From Pseudomonas solani (GTDB lineage: Bacteria; Pseudomonadota; Gammaproteobacteria; Pseudomonadales; Pseudomonadaceae), in assembly GCF_026072635.1 (NCBI RefSeq), contig NZ_AP023081.1:4088501-4152500 (forward strand): 64,000 nt of DNA, in the 5' to 3' direction. The translations under genes were made by a program, and so were the position numbers. Positions 53,573-61,629 of this stretch are shown here, piece by piece; the stretch's first letter is position 1, and every line of letters begins with the position of its first letter. The notes under the pieces were generated by a model. The model had not been told where the DNA came from, made no database searches, and saw only the letters and a list, made by a program, of their open reading frames with translations.

Positions 53573-54093
53573 ACATGACCATGGCTTTCAAGGATCGTCT
53601 GCAGACGCAATGGCAAGGGTCGGCCCTGGCCACCCGCTGGAAGGCGATGCCGCCCCGGGATCGCCTGGCGCTGGCAATGCTGGGGGGCTTCCTGCTGCTG
53701 GTGCTGCTCTACCTCGCCCTCTGGCGCCCGGCTCAGCAGGGGGTGATCAGTGCCCGCAACCATTACGAGCAACAACGTGCGCTGCATCAGTACATGCAGC
53801 AGCAGGCGCCCCGTGCCCGTGCGGCCGAGGAAGCGCCACAGGCCACCGTCGAGCCGGAGCGCCTGCAAGGGCTGGTGACCGCCAGCGCTGCCGAGCAGGG
53901 CCTGTCGGTGGAGCGCATGGACAGCGATGCCCCCGGGCAGGTGCAGGTCAGCCTGGAGCCCACCGCGTTCGCCAAGCTGCTGCGCTGGTTCGCCGGCCTC
54001 GAAGCGCAGGGTGTGCGCATCGAAGAGGCCGGGCTGGACCGTGGTGAGGATGGCCAGGTCGCTGCACGGTTGACCCTGCGCGTGGGTGGCTGA
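53569..54093 (+). CDS. xcpZ: Type II secretion protein GspM
   Basis: GspM is a bitopic inner-membrane partner of GspL and GspC. The 174-residue protein has one membrane helix (residues ~38-56, LAMLGGFLLLVLLYLALW) and a C-terminal ferredoxin-like periplasmic domain. It overlaps the gspL stop by 4 bases. It is the last gene of the rightward operon; no gspN follows, as usual in Pseudomonas. Confidence 0.95.
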   Translation: MNMTMAFKDRLQTQWQGSALATRWKAMPPRDRLALAMLGGFLLLVLLYLALWRPAQQGVISARNHYEQQRALHQYMQQQAPRARAAEEAPQATVEPERLQGLVTASAAEQGLSVERMDSDAPGQVQVSLEPTAFAKLLRWFAGLEAQGVRIEEAGLDRGEDGQVAARLTLRVGG

Positions 54094-54261
54094 GCCTGCA
54101 CCCTGTTGAGGCTCGCTGCCCCCGGCTGTGCACCAGCTTGGTGGGCGGCGCCCCTTCAGCCGTCTTCCCAGGGCCATGCGTCGCCAGTGCGGAACGCTGC
54201 CAGCGGAGCATTGGCGAAGGGCACGAAAATCAGCTTTTTAGAAAAAACTTCAAGCAGGGTG

Positions 54262-54290
54262 TTGACTTAGGTAAGCCCTCTGCGTAAATT
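54262..54290 (+). promoter_or_regulatory. Promoter of the Val-Asp-Asp tRNA operon
   Basis: TTGACT (54262-54267), 17-base spacer, TAAATT (54285-54290), then GC-rich GCGCGCC discriminator. An A-rich tract (54238-54250) upstream may act as an UP element. Confidence 0.75.
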
Positions 54291-54309
54291 GCGCGCCTCG
54301 CAAGGCGAT

Positions 54310-54385
54310 GGGTGATTAGCTCAGCCGGGAGAGCATCTGCCTTACAAGCAGAGGGTCGGCGGTTCGATCCCGTCATCACCCACCA
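54310..54385 (+). tRNA. tRNA-Val(TAC)
   Basis: 76 nt with acceptor GGGTGAT, anticodon loop CTTACAA giving TAC, T arm GGTTCGATCCC and CCA. Confidence 0.97.
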
Positions 54386-54420
54386 TCCCTTGTGAATTCG
54401 GACGAAAGTCCGGCCGACGC

Positions 54421-54497
54421 GCAGCGGTAGTTCAGTCGGTTAGAATACCGGCCTGTCACGCCGGGGGTCGCGGGTTCGAGTCCCGTCCGCTGCGCCA
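54421..54497 (+). tRNA. tRNA-Asp(GTC), first copy
   Basis: 77 nt with acceptor GCAGCGG, anticodon loop CTGTCAC giving GTC, T arm GGGTTCGAGTCCC and CCA. Confidence 0.97.
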
Positions 54498-54601
54498 TAT
54501 TTTCCATGTCAGGTTCAGGCCAGGCATGAGGTAACGAGTAGCTCGAAACGCTCGCTGCCAGACGAAGCAAAGGTTCCACCGGACGAAAGTCCAACCGACA
54601 C

Positions 54602-54678
54602 GCAGCGGTAGTTCAGTCGGTTAGAATACCGGCCTGTCACGCCGGGGGTCGCGGGTTCGAGTCCCGTCCGCTGCGCCA
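54602..54678 (+). tRNA. tRNA-Asp(GTC), second copy
   Basis: Identical to the copy at 54421-54497 over 77 nt. About 20 bases upstream of each copy are also similar (GGACGAAAGTCC followed by CCGAC-like text), consistent with a local duplication of gene plus leader. Confidence 0.97.
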
Positions 54679-54690
54679 TATAAAGGAAAG

Positions 54691-54720
54691 CCCTCAGGTA
54701 GAAATACCTGGGGGTTTTTT
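54691..54720 (+). terminator. Terminator of the Val-Asp-Asp operon
   Basis: CCCTCAGGTA / TACCTGGGGG with loop GAAA (one G-U pair), followed by a T run. Confidence 0.9.
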
Positions 54721-54812
54721 CTTTGCCTGGAAAAAAGTGCGCCTCGCACCTGCTCATCGCACCGGGCATTGCCCTGGATTAATTTTTCGGTCACCCGCGC
54801 TCGTTACCCTAT

Positions 54813-54828
54813 TGGCACGTTCCTTGTT
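54813..54828 (+). promoter_or_regulatory. Sigma54-like promoter
   Basis: TGGCACG-N4-TTGTT: the -24 GG (54814-54815) and the -12 position are 10 bases apart as required. The only deviation from TGGCAC-N5-TTGCW is GT instead of GC at -12. It lies about 35 bases before the ribosome binding site of the small ORF. Confidence 0.5.
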
Positions 54829-54862
54829 TCATTCAGGGGACGACAGAAAAAGGAGAGCGACG

Positions 54863-54949
54863 ATGGATGACTATCAGGAAGAGATTCTCGACTTCCACGC
54901 CAGCGAGCAGGACGCGGTGGAGCCGGCGGACGACGCCACCGAGATGTGA
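54863..54949 (+). CDS. Very acidic 28-residue small protein candidate
   Basis: ATG 54863 follows a strong AAGGAGAG ribosome binding site by about 6 bases. The peptide begins MDDYQEEILDFHASEQD and carries many Asp/Glu residues and a single His; it has no Cys and no hydrophobic segment. A sigma54-like promoter is upstream. The stop codon is directly adjacent to the end of the convergent AraC gene. The strong ribosome binding site and own promoter argue for a real small gene. Function unknown. Confidence 0.55.
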   Translation: MDDYQEEILDFHASEQDAVEPADDATEM

Positions 54950-55987
54950 TCAGCCCGCCTGGCGCTGGGCGCGGCGGAATTCCCCGGGGGTGCTGCCGCT
55001 CCAGCGCTTGAAGGCACGCTGGAAGGCCTCGGCCGAGGCGAAGCCCAGCAGGTAGGCGATTTCCCCAAAGGCCAGCTCGGTGTCGCGGATATAGGCCATG
55101 GCCAGGTCGCGGCGGGTGTCATTGAGGATGCTGCGGAACTGCGTGCCTTCCTCGGCCAGCTTGCGCCGCAGGGTCCAGGTCGGCAGTTGCAGGCGTGCGG
55201 CCACTTCTTCGAGATCGGGCTCGCGCCCGTGCAGCAGCGGCCCCAGCAACTGGGTGATGCGCTCGCGCAGGCTGCGGGTGCGGGTGCGCTGCTCCAGATC
55301 CTGTTCACAGAGCTCCAGCAACTGCCGCCAGGTGCTGGGGCAATGCTCGCGCCCACGCAGGGCCAGGGTCGGTTGCGACAGGCGCAGCTGGTTGGCGCTG
55401 GCGCCGAACTCCACCGTGCAGCCGAACAGCTCCGTGTAGCGCTCGGCGTAGTCGGGGGCGGGAAACTCGATCTCCACCTTCTCCACCGCCAGCGGCTGGC
55501 CCACCAGGGCGCCGAACTGGCAGGCCCAGCTGGCCAGCACGGAATCCACCACGAAGCGGTTGTAGGCGTTGTACGGGCTGATGGAATAGAAGCGCAGCCA
55601 GGCCCCGCCGGCGTCCTCGTGGAAGCTCGACTGGCCCCGGTAGTTGTGGGCGTAGAGCGGTTCGAAGCGGATCAGCGTGCGCGCCGCCTCGCGCACGTTG
55701 GGCGCCTGCATGGCGGTAACGCCGGTGAGGCCGACCTGGCTGAGGCGGCTGATGCGCCCCATGAGCAGGCCCAGCGCCGGGTTGCCGATCAATTGCATGG
55801 CGGCATGGCCCAGGCGCATGTAGCGGGGGATCGACAGGCGCCCGCGTGGCTCGGCCAGGCGCGCGGCATCCAGGCCGTATTGGGCGAGCAGGGGGCTCGG
55901 GTCCTGGCCGGCTTCGCGCACCGCGTCGGCGAGGTTCTGCACGAAGCCCACCGAGAGGTCGCCGAGGCGAACCCGTGTCGGCTTCAT
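54950..55987 (-). CDS. AraC-family regulator with Arabinose_bd-type N-terminal domain
   Basis: A 345-residue AraC/XylS regulator of the OruR/AcrR-like long type. The N-terminal ligand domain (residues ~20-210) includes RYMRLGHAAMQLIGNPALGLL, and the C-terminal double helix-turn-helix covers ~245-340 (LQLPTWTLRRKLAEEGTQF and AFGEIAYLLGFASAEAFQRA). It is coupled to the upstream carbon-nitrogen hydrolase gene through a 4-base overlap. ATG 55987 matches the family start; a 33-residue in-frame extension lies inside the neighbour. It is PA3094-like by position. Target and ligand unknown. Confidence 0.9.
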   Translation of the reverse strand: MKPTRVRLGDLSVGFVQNLADAVREAGQDPSPLLAQYGLDAARLAEPRGRLSIPRYMRLGHAAMQLIGNPALGLLMGRISRLSQVGLTGVTAMQAPNVREAARTLIRFEPLYAHNYRGQSSFHEDAGGAWLRFYSISPYNAYNRFVVDSVLASWACQFGALVGQPLAVEKVEIEFPAPDYAERYTELFGCTVEFGASANQLRLSQPTLALRGREHCPSTWRQLLELCEQDLEQRTRTRSLRERITQLLGPLLHGREPDLEEVAARLQLPTWTLRRKLAEEGTQFRSILNDTRRDLAMAYIRDTELAFGEIAYLLGFASAEAFQRAFKRWSGSTPGEFRRAQRQAG

Positions 55988-57114
55988 AGCCAGATGTTCA
56001 ACAGCCGGGCGCCACGCCCGGCATCGGCCACGCGGGTGCCGTTGGCATCGGTACCCAGGCCGGGGCCGTCGCTGCCCAGGTCCCACAGCTGGCCGCGCAG
56101 GAACACCGTCAGCCCGGCACGGGCACCGCTGTCCGGCAAGCGTCCGGCCATGGCCAGGCGCTGCCAGGCTTCGCCTTCGCTGAGTTCGCCGGCGCGCAGT
56201 TTCACGTCGCTAGGCGCCGGTGCGCCGTTATAGCCGTTCCAGGGTTTGTTCCAGCTGCCGTTGCCGCTGAGGAAGGCCGGCACCGCCAGCAGCTCCACAC
56301 CTTGTTCGCGCAGTGCTGCGTAGCCCGCCGGGTACCAGCTGTCGGCGCAGATCAGCACGCCCAGGCGCCCGGCCGGGGTGTCGAGCACCTTGAGTTGCTC
56401 GGCGCCTGCGGCGGCGGTGAAGCCCTGTTCGTCGAGGATCGGGTAGAGCTTGCGCTGGGGCTGGCCGATGGGCAGGCCCTTGTGGTCGAACACCAGGCTG
56501 ACGTTGTACAGCGGGCCGCTTTCGGCCAGCAGGTTGCCGCCTTCGATGCGTGGTTCGGGCAGGAGGATGGAGCCCGCCACCAGGGTGATGCCGAAGTCCC
56601 GGGCGAGTCCACCGAACAAGGCCTGGTAGTCGCCCGCCATGCGCGTCGCCTTCATGCGGAACAGTGCATCGACCAGGCGTTGTTCACCCTCGGCCGCGAC
56701 CAGCGCGCGGGCCAGTTTCATCGGGTTGGCGGCCGCCAGCCAGAGCATGGCGTCGTCGAGGCTGTGGGCGCTGTAGACCTGGTTCTTCTCGCCGGCGGCC
56801 ACCAGCCAGGTGCCGATGTGCTCGGGCAGCACGACGATGGTCCGTTCGTTGAGCAGCCCTTCGCTGCGGGCCTTCTCCAGGTAGGCGGCGAGCTTCAGGC
56901 GCAGGCGGTCCACACTCTGGTAGTCGGCGGCGAAGAGTTCGGGCTGGATGCCCAGCAGGTTACCGCGGTCGCCGGGCTCGCCGAGGTTGAGGGCGACCTC
57001 GCTGCGCAGGTCGGAGAGGTAGTGGCCGACCGGGCGCTCGTCGGTCCAGATCGCATAGCTGACCAGCACGCCGGCGAACAGGGCGGAGGCCAGGACAATC
57101 AGCAGTTTGCGCAT
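55984..57114 (-). CDS. Membrane-anchored carbon-nitrogen hydrolase
   Basis: A 376-residue member of the nitrilase superfamily with an N-terminal signal anchor (residues ~4-22, LLIVLASALFAGVLVSYA). The catalytic triad is visible: Glu in VLPEHIG (near 94), Lys in QRKLYP (near 225), Cys in LICADSWYPAG (near 256). The overall layout recalls the periplasmic hydrolase domain of apolipoprotein N-acyltransferase, but the multi-helix membrane domain of Lnt is missing. It may hydrolyse an amide or nitrile in the periplasm. The gene overlaps the araC-like gene and is divergent from fadH. Confidence 0.85.
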   Translation of the reverse strand: MRKLLIVLASALFAGVLVSYAIWTDERPVGHYLSDLRSEVALNLGEPGDRGNLLGIQPELFAADYQSVDRLRLKLAAYLEKARSEGLLNERTIVVLPEHIGTWLVAAGEKNQVYSAHSLDDAMLWLAAANPMKLARALVAAEGEQRLVDALFRMKATRMAGDYQALFGGLARDFGITLVAGSILLPEPRIEGGNLLAESGPLYNVSLVFDHKGLPIGQPQRKLYPILDEQGFTAAAGAEQLKVLDTPAGRLGVLICADSWYPAGYAALREQGVELLAVPAFLSGNGSWNKPWNGYNGAPAPSDVKLRAGELSEGEAWQRLAMAGRLPDSGARAGLTVFLRGQLWDLGSDGPGLGTDANGTRVADAGRGARLLNIWL

Positions 57115-57317
57115 GGGATTCGGCATCGAGGAATGTGCCGGTCAGGGTAGGGGAGCGCATGGCGCTTGCCAAGTCGCCCTGTGCGTTTGGATCAATAAGT
57201 TGTCACTTTCGATCATTGAGCGCGCCCGGCTGGCTGACTATCGTCTGCCCCATAAACCGACCGTGGCCCAAGACGCTGCGGCATTCCGTGAATGCAACGC
57301 CCGCTGTGGAGACATCC

Positions 57318-59354
57318 ATGACCGCTTCCGCCTACCCGAACCTGCTCGCGCCCCTCGACCTGGGCTTCACCACCCTGCGCAACCGCACCCTGATGGGCTC
57401 CATGCACACCGGCCTGGAAGAGAAGCCCAACGGCTTCGAGCGCATGGCCGCCTACTTCGCCGAACGTGCCCGTGGCGGCGTCGGCCTGATGGTCACCGGC
57501 GGCATCGGCCCGAACGAGGAAGGTGGCGTCTACTCCGGTGCGGCCAAGCTGACCACCGAGGAAGAGGCCGAGAAGCACCGCGTCGTCACCCAGGCGGTGC
57601 ACGAGGCGGGTGGCAAGATCTGCATGCAGATCCTCCACGCCGGCCGCTATGCCTATAGCCCCAAATCCGTCGCGCCGTCCGCCATCCAGGCACCGATCAA
57701 CCCGTTCAAGCCCCGCGAGCTGGACGAGGAAGGCATCGAGAAGCAGATCCAGGACTTCGTCACCTGCTCGGTACTGGCGCAGAAGGCCGAATACGACGGC
57801 GTCGAGATCATGGGTTCCGAGGGCTACTTCATCAACCAGTTCCTCGCCGCCCATACCAACCAGCGCAACGACCGCTGGGGTGGCAGCTACGAGAACCGCA
57901 TGCGCCTGCCGGTGGAGATCGTCCGCCGCGTGCGTGAGGCCGTGGGCCCGAACTTCATCATCATCTACCGCCTGTCGATGCTCGACCTGGTGGAAGGCGG
58001 CAGCACCTGGGAAGAGATCGTCATCCTGGCCAAGGCCATCGAAGCCGCGGGTGCCACCCTTATCAACACCGGTATCGGCTGGCACGAAGCGCGCATCCCC
58101 ACCATCGCCACCAAGGTGCCGCGTGCGGCCTTCACCAAGGTCACTGCCAAGCTCAAGGGCGAGGTGTCGATCCCGCTGATCACCACCAACCGCATCAACA
58201 CCCCGGAAGTGGCCGAGCAGGTGCTCGCCGAAGGCGACGCCGACATGGTTTCCATGGCCCGCCCCTTCCTCGCCGACCCGGACTTCGTCAACAAGGCCGC
58301 CGAAGGCCGTGCCGACGAGATCAACACCTGCATCGGCTGCAACCAGGCCTGCCTGGACCACACCTTCGGCGGCAAGCTGACCAGCTGCCTGGTCAACCCG
58401 CGTGCCTGCCACGAGACCGAGCTGAACTACATCCCCACCACCCAGGTGAAGAAGATCGCCGTGGTCGGTGCCGGCCCGGCGGGCCTGTCCGCCGCCACCG
58501 TGGCCGCCGAGCGTGGCCACCAGGTGACCCTGTTCGACGCCGCCGCCGAGATCGGTGGCCAGTTCAACGTCGCCAAGCGCGTGCCGGGCAAGGAAGAGTT
58601 CTACGAGACCCTGCGCTACTTCAAGCGCAAGCTGGAAACCACCGGTGTCGACCTGCGCCTGAACACCCGCGTCAGCGTCGATGACCTGGTCAAGGGCGGC
58701 TACGACGAGGTGCTCCTCGCCACCGGCATCGCCCCGCGCACCCCGGAAATCCCCGGTGTCGACAACCCCAAGGTGATCAGCTACCTGGACGCCATCCTGC
58801 AGCGCAAGCCGGTGGGCCAGAAGGTCGCGGTGATCGGCGCCGGCGGCATCGGCTTCGACGTCTCCGAGTTCATCACCCATGAAGGCGAGGCCACCAGCCA
58901 GAACCGCGACGCGTTCTGGAAGGAGTGGGGCATCGACGGCGACCTGGAAGCCCGTGGCGGCGTTGCCGGGATCAAGGCCCAGCCGCACCCGGCGGCACGC
59001 CAGGTGTTCCTCCTGCAGCGCAAGAAATCCAAGGTCGGCGACGGCCTGGGCAAGACCACCGGCTGGATCCACCGCACCGGCCTGAAGAACAAGAACGTGC
59101 AGATGCTCAACGCGGTGGAGTACCTGAAGATCGACGACGCCGGCCTGCACATCCGCATCGCCGAAGGCGAGCCGCAGGTGCTGCCGGTGGACACCGTGGT
59201 CATCTGCGCCGGCCAGGACCCGCTGCGCGAGCTGCACGACGGCCTGGTCGCCGCCGGCCAGAGCGTGCACCTGATCGGGGGTGCCGATGTGGCGGCGGAA
59301 CTGGACGCCAAGCGCGCCATCAACCAGGGCTCGCGCCTCGCCGCCGAGCTGTGA
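57318..59354 (+). CDS. fadH: 2,4-dienoyl-CoA reductase, NADPH-dependent
   Basis: FadH reduces 2,4-dienoyl-CoA during oxidation of unsaturated fatty acids with even-numbered double bonds. The 678-residue protein has an N-terminal FMN-binding old-yellow-enzyme TIM barrel (residues ~5-330), the [4Fe-4S] cluster motif CIGCNQACLDH near 338-348 with a further Cys at TSCLVNPR, and C-terminal FAD and NADPH domains (VVGAGPAGLSAAT and VIGAGGIGFDVSEF). ATG 57318 gives the known start MTASAYPNLLAPL. Transcribed alone with its own terminator. Confidence 0.97.
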   Translation: MTASAYPNLLAPLDLGFTTLRNRTLMGSMHTGLEEKPNGFERMAAYFAERARGGVGLMVTGGIGPNEEGGVYSGAAKLTTEEEAEKHRVVTQAVHEAGGKICMQILHAGRYAYSPKSVAPSAIQAPINPFKPRELDEEGIEKQIQDFVTCSVLAQKAEYDGVEIMGSEGYFINQFLAAHTNQRNDRWGGSYENRMRLPVEIVRRVREAVGPNFIIIYRLSMLDLVEGGSTWEEIVILAKAIEAAGATLINTGIGWHEARIPTIATKVPRAAFTKVTAKLKGEVSIPLITTNRINTPEVAEQVLAEGDADMVSMARPFLADPDFVNKAAEGRADEINTCIGCNQACLDHTFGGKLTSCLVNPRACHETELNYIPTTQVKKIAVVGAGPAGLSAATVAAERGHQVTLFDAAAEIGGQFNVAKRVPGKEEFYETLRYFKRKLETTGVDLRLNTRVSVDDLVKGGYDEVLLATGIAPRTPEIPGVDNPKVISYLDAILQRKPVGQKVAVIGAGGIGFDVSEFITHEGEATSQNRDAFWKEWGIDGDLEARGGVAGIKAQPHPAARQVFLLQRKKSKVGDGLGKTTGWIHRTGLKNKNVQMLNAVEYLKIDDAGLHIRIAEGEPQVLPVDTVVICAGQDPLRELHDGLVAAGQSVHLIGGADVAAELDAKRAINQGSRLAAEL

Positions 59355-59361
59355 TCGAAAG

Positions 59362-59392
59362 ACGCCCCGCCTCGTGCGGGGCGTTCTCTTTA
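59362..59392 (+). terminator. Terminator after fadH
   Basis: ACGCCCCGC / GCGGGGCGT with loop CTCGT, followed by TCTCTTT. The MITE-like element starts immediately after it. Confidence 0.85.
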
Positions 59393-59535
59393 AGGGCATC
59401 TCTGAAAAACGTAGGCGAGGCCGTCAGCGCAAGGCAAAAACAGGCGAAAAAGCGCAGTTTACGCACGGTAAATGAGCATTTTGAGCGTGTTTTTAACGCA
59501 GCGATGACAACGCAGGTAGTTTTTTGAGGTGCCCT
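59393..59535. mobile_element. MITE-like 143-bp element with terminal inverted repeats
   Basis: Left end AGGGCATCTCTGAAAAAC and right end (reverse complement) AGGGCACCTCAAAAAAC are imperfect inverted repeats. The element is flanked by TTA on both sides (59390-59392 and 59536-59538), consistent with a short target duplication. No transposase is encoded, and the interior is non-coding. The ends look like those of IS5-type elements, which may supply transposase in trans. The end sequences resemble repeats I recall from other Pseudomonas genomes. Confidence 0.65.
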
Positions 59536-59565
59536 TTATAGGCTGATAAAAACAAGGAATAGCCG

Positions 59566-59997
59566 ATGTCCCTCGACGCCCGATTGAGTCCCGCCGTGGC
59601 CGCCAGCCTGCAACGCTGGCACCAGTTCATCGCCAGCCAGGACCTGAGCCAGCTGCCCGAGCTGCTGCACCCGCAGGCGGTGTTCCGCTCGCCCATGGCG
59701 CACACGTCCTACCCGGGCGCGCAGGCGGTGAACCTGATCCTCAACACCGTGATCAAGGTGTTCGAGGACTTCGCCTACCACCGCGAACTGGCCAGCGCCG
59801 ATGGCCTCAGCGTGGTGCTGGAGTTCAGTGCCCGGGTCGGTGGGCGCGAACTGAAGGGCATCGACATGATCCGCTTCGACGAGCAGGGCAAGATCGTCGA
59901 TTTCGAGGTGATGATCCGGCCGATGAGCGGTCTCGCCGCCCTCGGCGAGGAGATGGGAAGGCGTCTGGCGCCCTATCTCGCCGCGATGAAAAGCTGA
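59566..59997 (+). CDS. SnoaL/NTF2-like protein
   Basis: A 143-residue NTF2-fold protein with the SnoaL-like pattern: N-terminal helices (AASLQRWHQFIASQDLSQL), LLHPQAVFRSPMA, and a C-terminal beta sheet (ELKGIDMIRFDEQGKIVDF). The family includes polyketide cyclases, isomerases and ligand-binding proteins. Function here is unknown. ATG 59566 is preceded by a weak AAGGAAT ribosome binding site. It lies just downstream of the MITE-like element, which may have supplied or disrupted its promoter. Confidence 0.85.
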   Translation: MSLDARLSPAVAASLQRWHQFIASQDLSQLPELLHPQAVFRSPMAHTSYPGAQAVNLILNTVIKVFEDFAYHRELASADGLSVVLEFSARVGGRELKGIDMIRFDEQGKIVDFEVMIRPMSGLAALGEEMGRRLAPYLAAMKS

Positions 59998-60208
59998 AAG
60001 TCTCCAACCCCATCACATTTTCACTGTGCACCCGGTCCGCTCCCCGATGGGGGCGGGTCGAGTGCCAACCCAGTCACATTGCCCGTTGCGCTTTTTCCCC
60101 TAGACTCCGTGAATCAGGATGTACGCCTGTCTCCCAGGCGTAGCACCACCGACAGGAATGTCACCCGTCCCGCCCAGGGACTCACCGCGTTGGCCTAGAG
60201 GGAAACCG

Positions 60209-61579
60209 ATGAGCATGCAGAACAAGCCGCAGATGGTTGAAGCCGTGCTGTTCTTCAATGAGCGTGGCGTCTGCAAGGAAATGCTCTTCCCCGAATTCGA
60301 GGCGATGCTCGACGGTGTGGTGAACATGCCCGAGTACGCCGATGAGCAGATGCGCCTGGCGTATGTGCTGATCAACCCCCGTTTGCTGGTCCGTTCCCTG
60401 GTGTTCTTCTACCTGGACTTCGACGAGAAGGGCCAGGCCGACACCGGCTGGAACATGCCCCTGCGTCACCTGGCCGAACGCGCCGGCCGTGGCCCCGACC
60501 TGGGCGCCGGGCCGATCCGCCTCGCCTGCCGCAGCCAGTGCCCGGTGTCCTGGCACCAGATGCACATGTGGGACCCGAACCTGGCCCCGGGCAGCAATGA
60601 CCTGGCCCTGGTCCGCGATACGGTCAAGCGCAATGGCCTCGGCCTGATGGTGGAGGACGACCAGCCCCAGGCGGTCGAGCCCCAGCGCCTGCAGATGGCA
60701 CCCGAAGACAAGTGGTATGCGCCGCCGGATGCGTCCGCCGAAGTGGCCGAGCAGTTGGCGCAGAAGCTGGAGCAGGAACATCGCCTGAAGACCGCGCAGC
60801 TGATCAAGCAGCAGCGTCTGCGCATCGCCAGCCTCGGCCAGCAGAACGAAGAGGCCCTGGCCAAATATCGCCTCTCCGCCGAAGAACAGGCGCGCAGCCT
60901 GCAGGAGCAGATCCAGGGCCTGCAGCAGAACCTGCGTCAGCAGGAAGAACTCAACGCCGACCTCAAGCGCCAGCTGCTCACCCAGACCGACGGCTTCCAG
61001 AAGTCCCGCGAGGAAATGAGCCAGCAGCTGCGTGCGCTGGAGCGTCACGGCCGCACCGAGGTGGACATCCTGCGTTCGCAGTTCGACAGCGAGATGCAGG
61101 CCAAGATCGCCGCTGCGGTGATGGACTACAAGGAGCAGATCGCCATCCGCGATGTCGAGCTCGCCTACCGCAACGAGCTGGACGCCCAGCTGCAGCAGGA
61201 GATCGACCGTCTCAAGCAGGAGCGCGAGCAACTGGTGAACCAGGGGGGCGACCAGATCCTCGAGCGCCTGGCCCGTCTCGGCGTGGTCTTCGTGGTCTAT
61301 CACCCGGGCGCCGGGCACCTGACCATCCCGCTGCAGGATGTCGCCCGCTACCAGGACAACCCGCTGGCCTACGCGGCGTCCAAGTGCTTCGTCTCCGAGG
61401 CCCAATACCGCCAGTGGCTGACCCACTACCAGCAACCCACCTGCGAAGCGGCCCTGCCCAGCGGCGAGCGTTGCTCCATGCCCATCGACCGGGTGGATTC
61501 ACCCAGCCGCTTCGTCGCCGGTGATTCCAACTGCTGCGCCCGCCACAAGGCCAGCAGCCGCCTGCGCACCGTCAGCTGA
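60209..61579 (+). CDS. Large cytoplasmic coiled-coil protein of unknown function
   Basis: I do not recognise this 456-residue protein as a characterised family. Residues 1-150 form a globular region (KPQMVEAVLFFNERGVCKEM, then LAYVLINPRLLVRSLVFFYL). Residues ~185-385 are a long coiled coil rich in Q, E, L and R. Residues ~390-456 form a small C-terminal region with four Cys, at CEAALPSGERCS and NCCARH, a possible metal site. There is no signal peptide or membrane segment. ATG 60209 follows AGAGGGAAA by 5 bases. Alone in its strand direction on the left side, 50 bases before the desulfhydrase gene. Confidence 0.8.
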   Translation: MSMQNKPQMVEAVLFFNERGVCKEMLFPEFEAMLDGVVNMPEYADEQMRLAYVLINPRLLVRSLVFFYLDFDEKGQADTGWNMPLRHLAERAGRGPDLGAGPIRLACRSQCPVSWHQMHMWDPNLAPGSNDLALVRDTVKRNGLGLMVEDDQPQAVEPQRLQMAPEDKWYAPPDASAEVAEQLAQKLEQEHRLKTAQLIKQQRLRIASLGQQNEEALAKYRLSAEEQARSLQEQIQGLQQNLRQQEELNADLKRQLLTQTDGFQKSREEMSQQLRALERHGRTEVDILRSQFDSEMQAKIAAAVMDYKEQIAIRDVELAYRNELDAQLQQEIDRLKQEREQLVNQGGDQILERLARLGVVFVVYHPGAGHLTIPLQDVARYQDNPLAYAASKCFVSEAQYRQWLTHYQQPTCEAALPSGERCSMPIDRVDSPSRFVAGDSNCCARHKASSRLRTVS

Positions 61580-61629
61580 TCTCGCGGCGGGGCGGCGCCT
61601 GCCGTATCCTGCCGCTCGTCACCGCTCCG

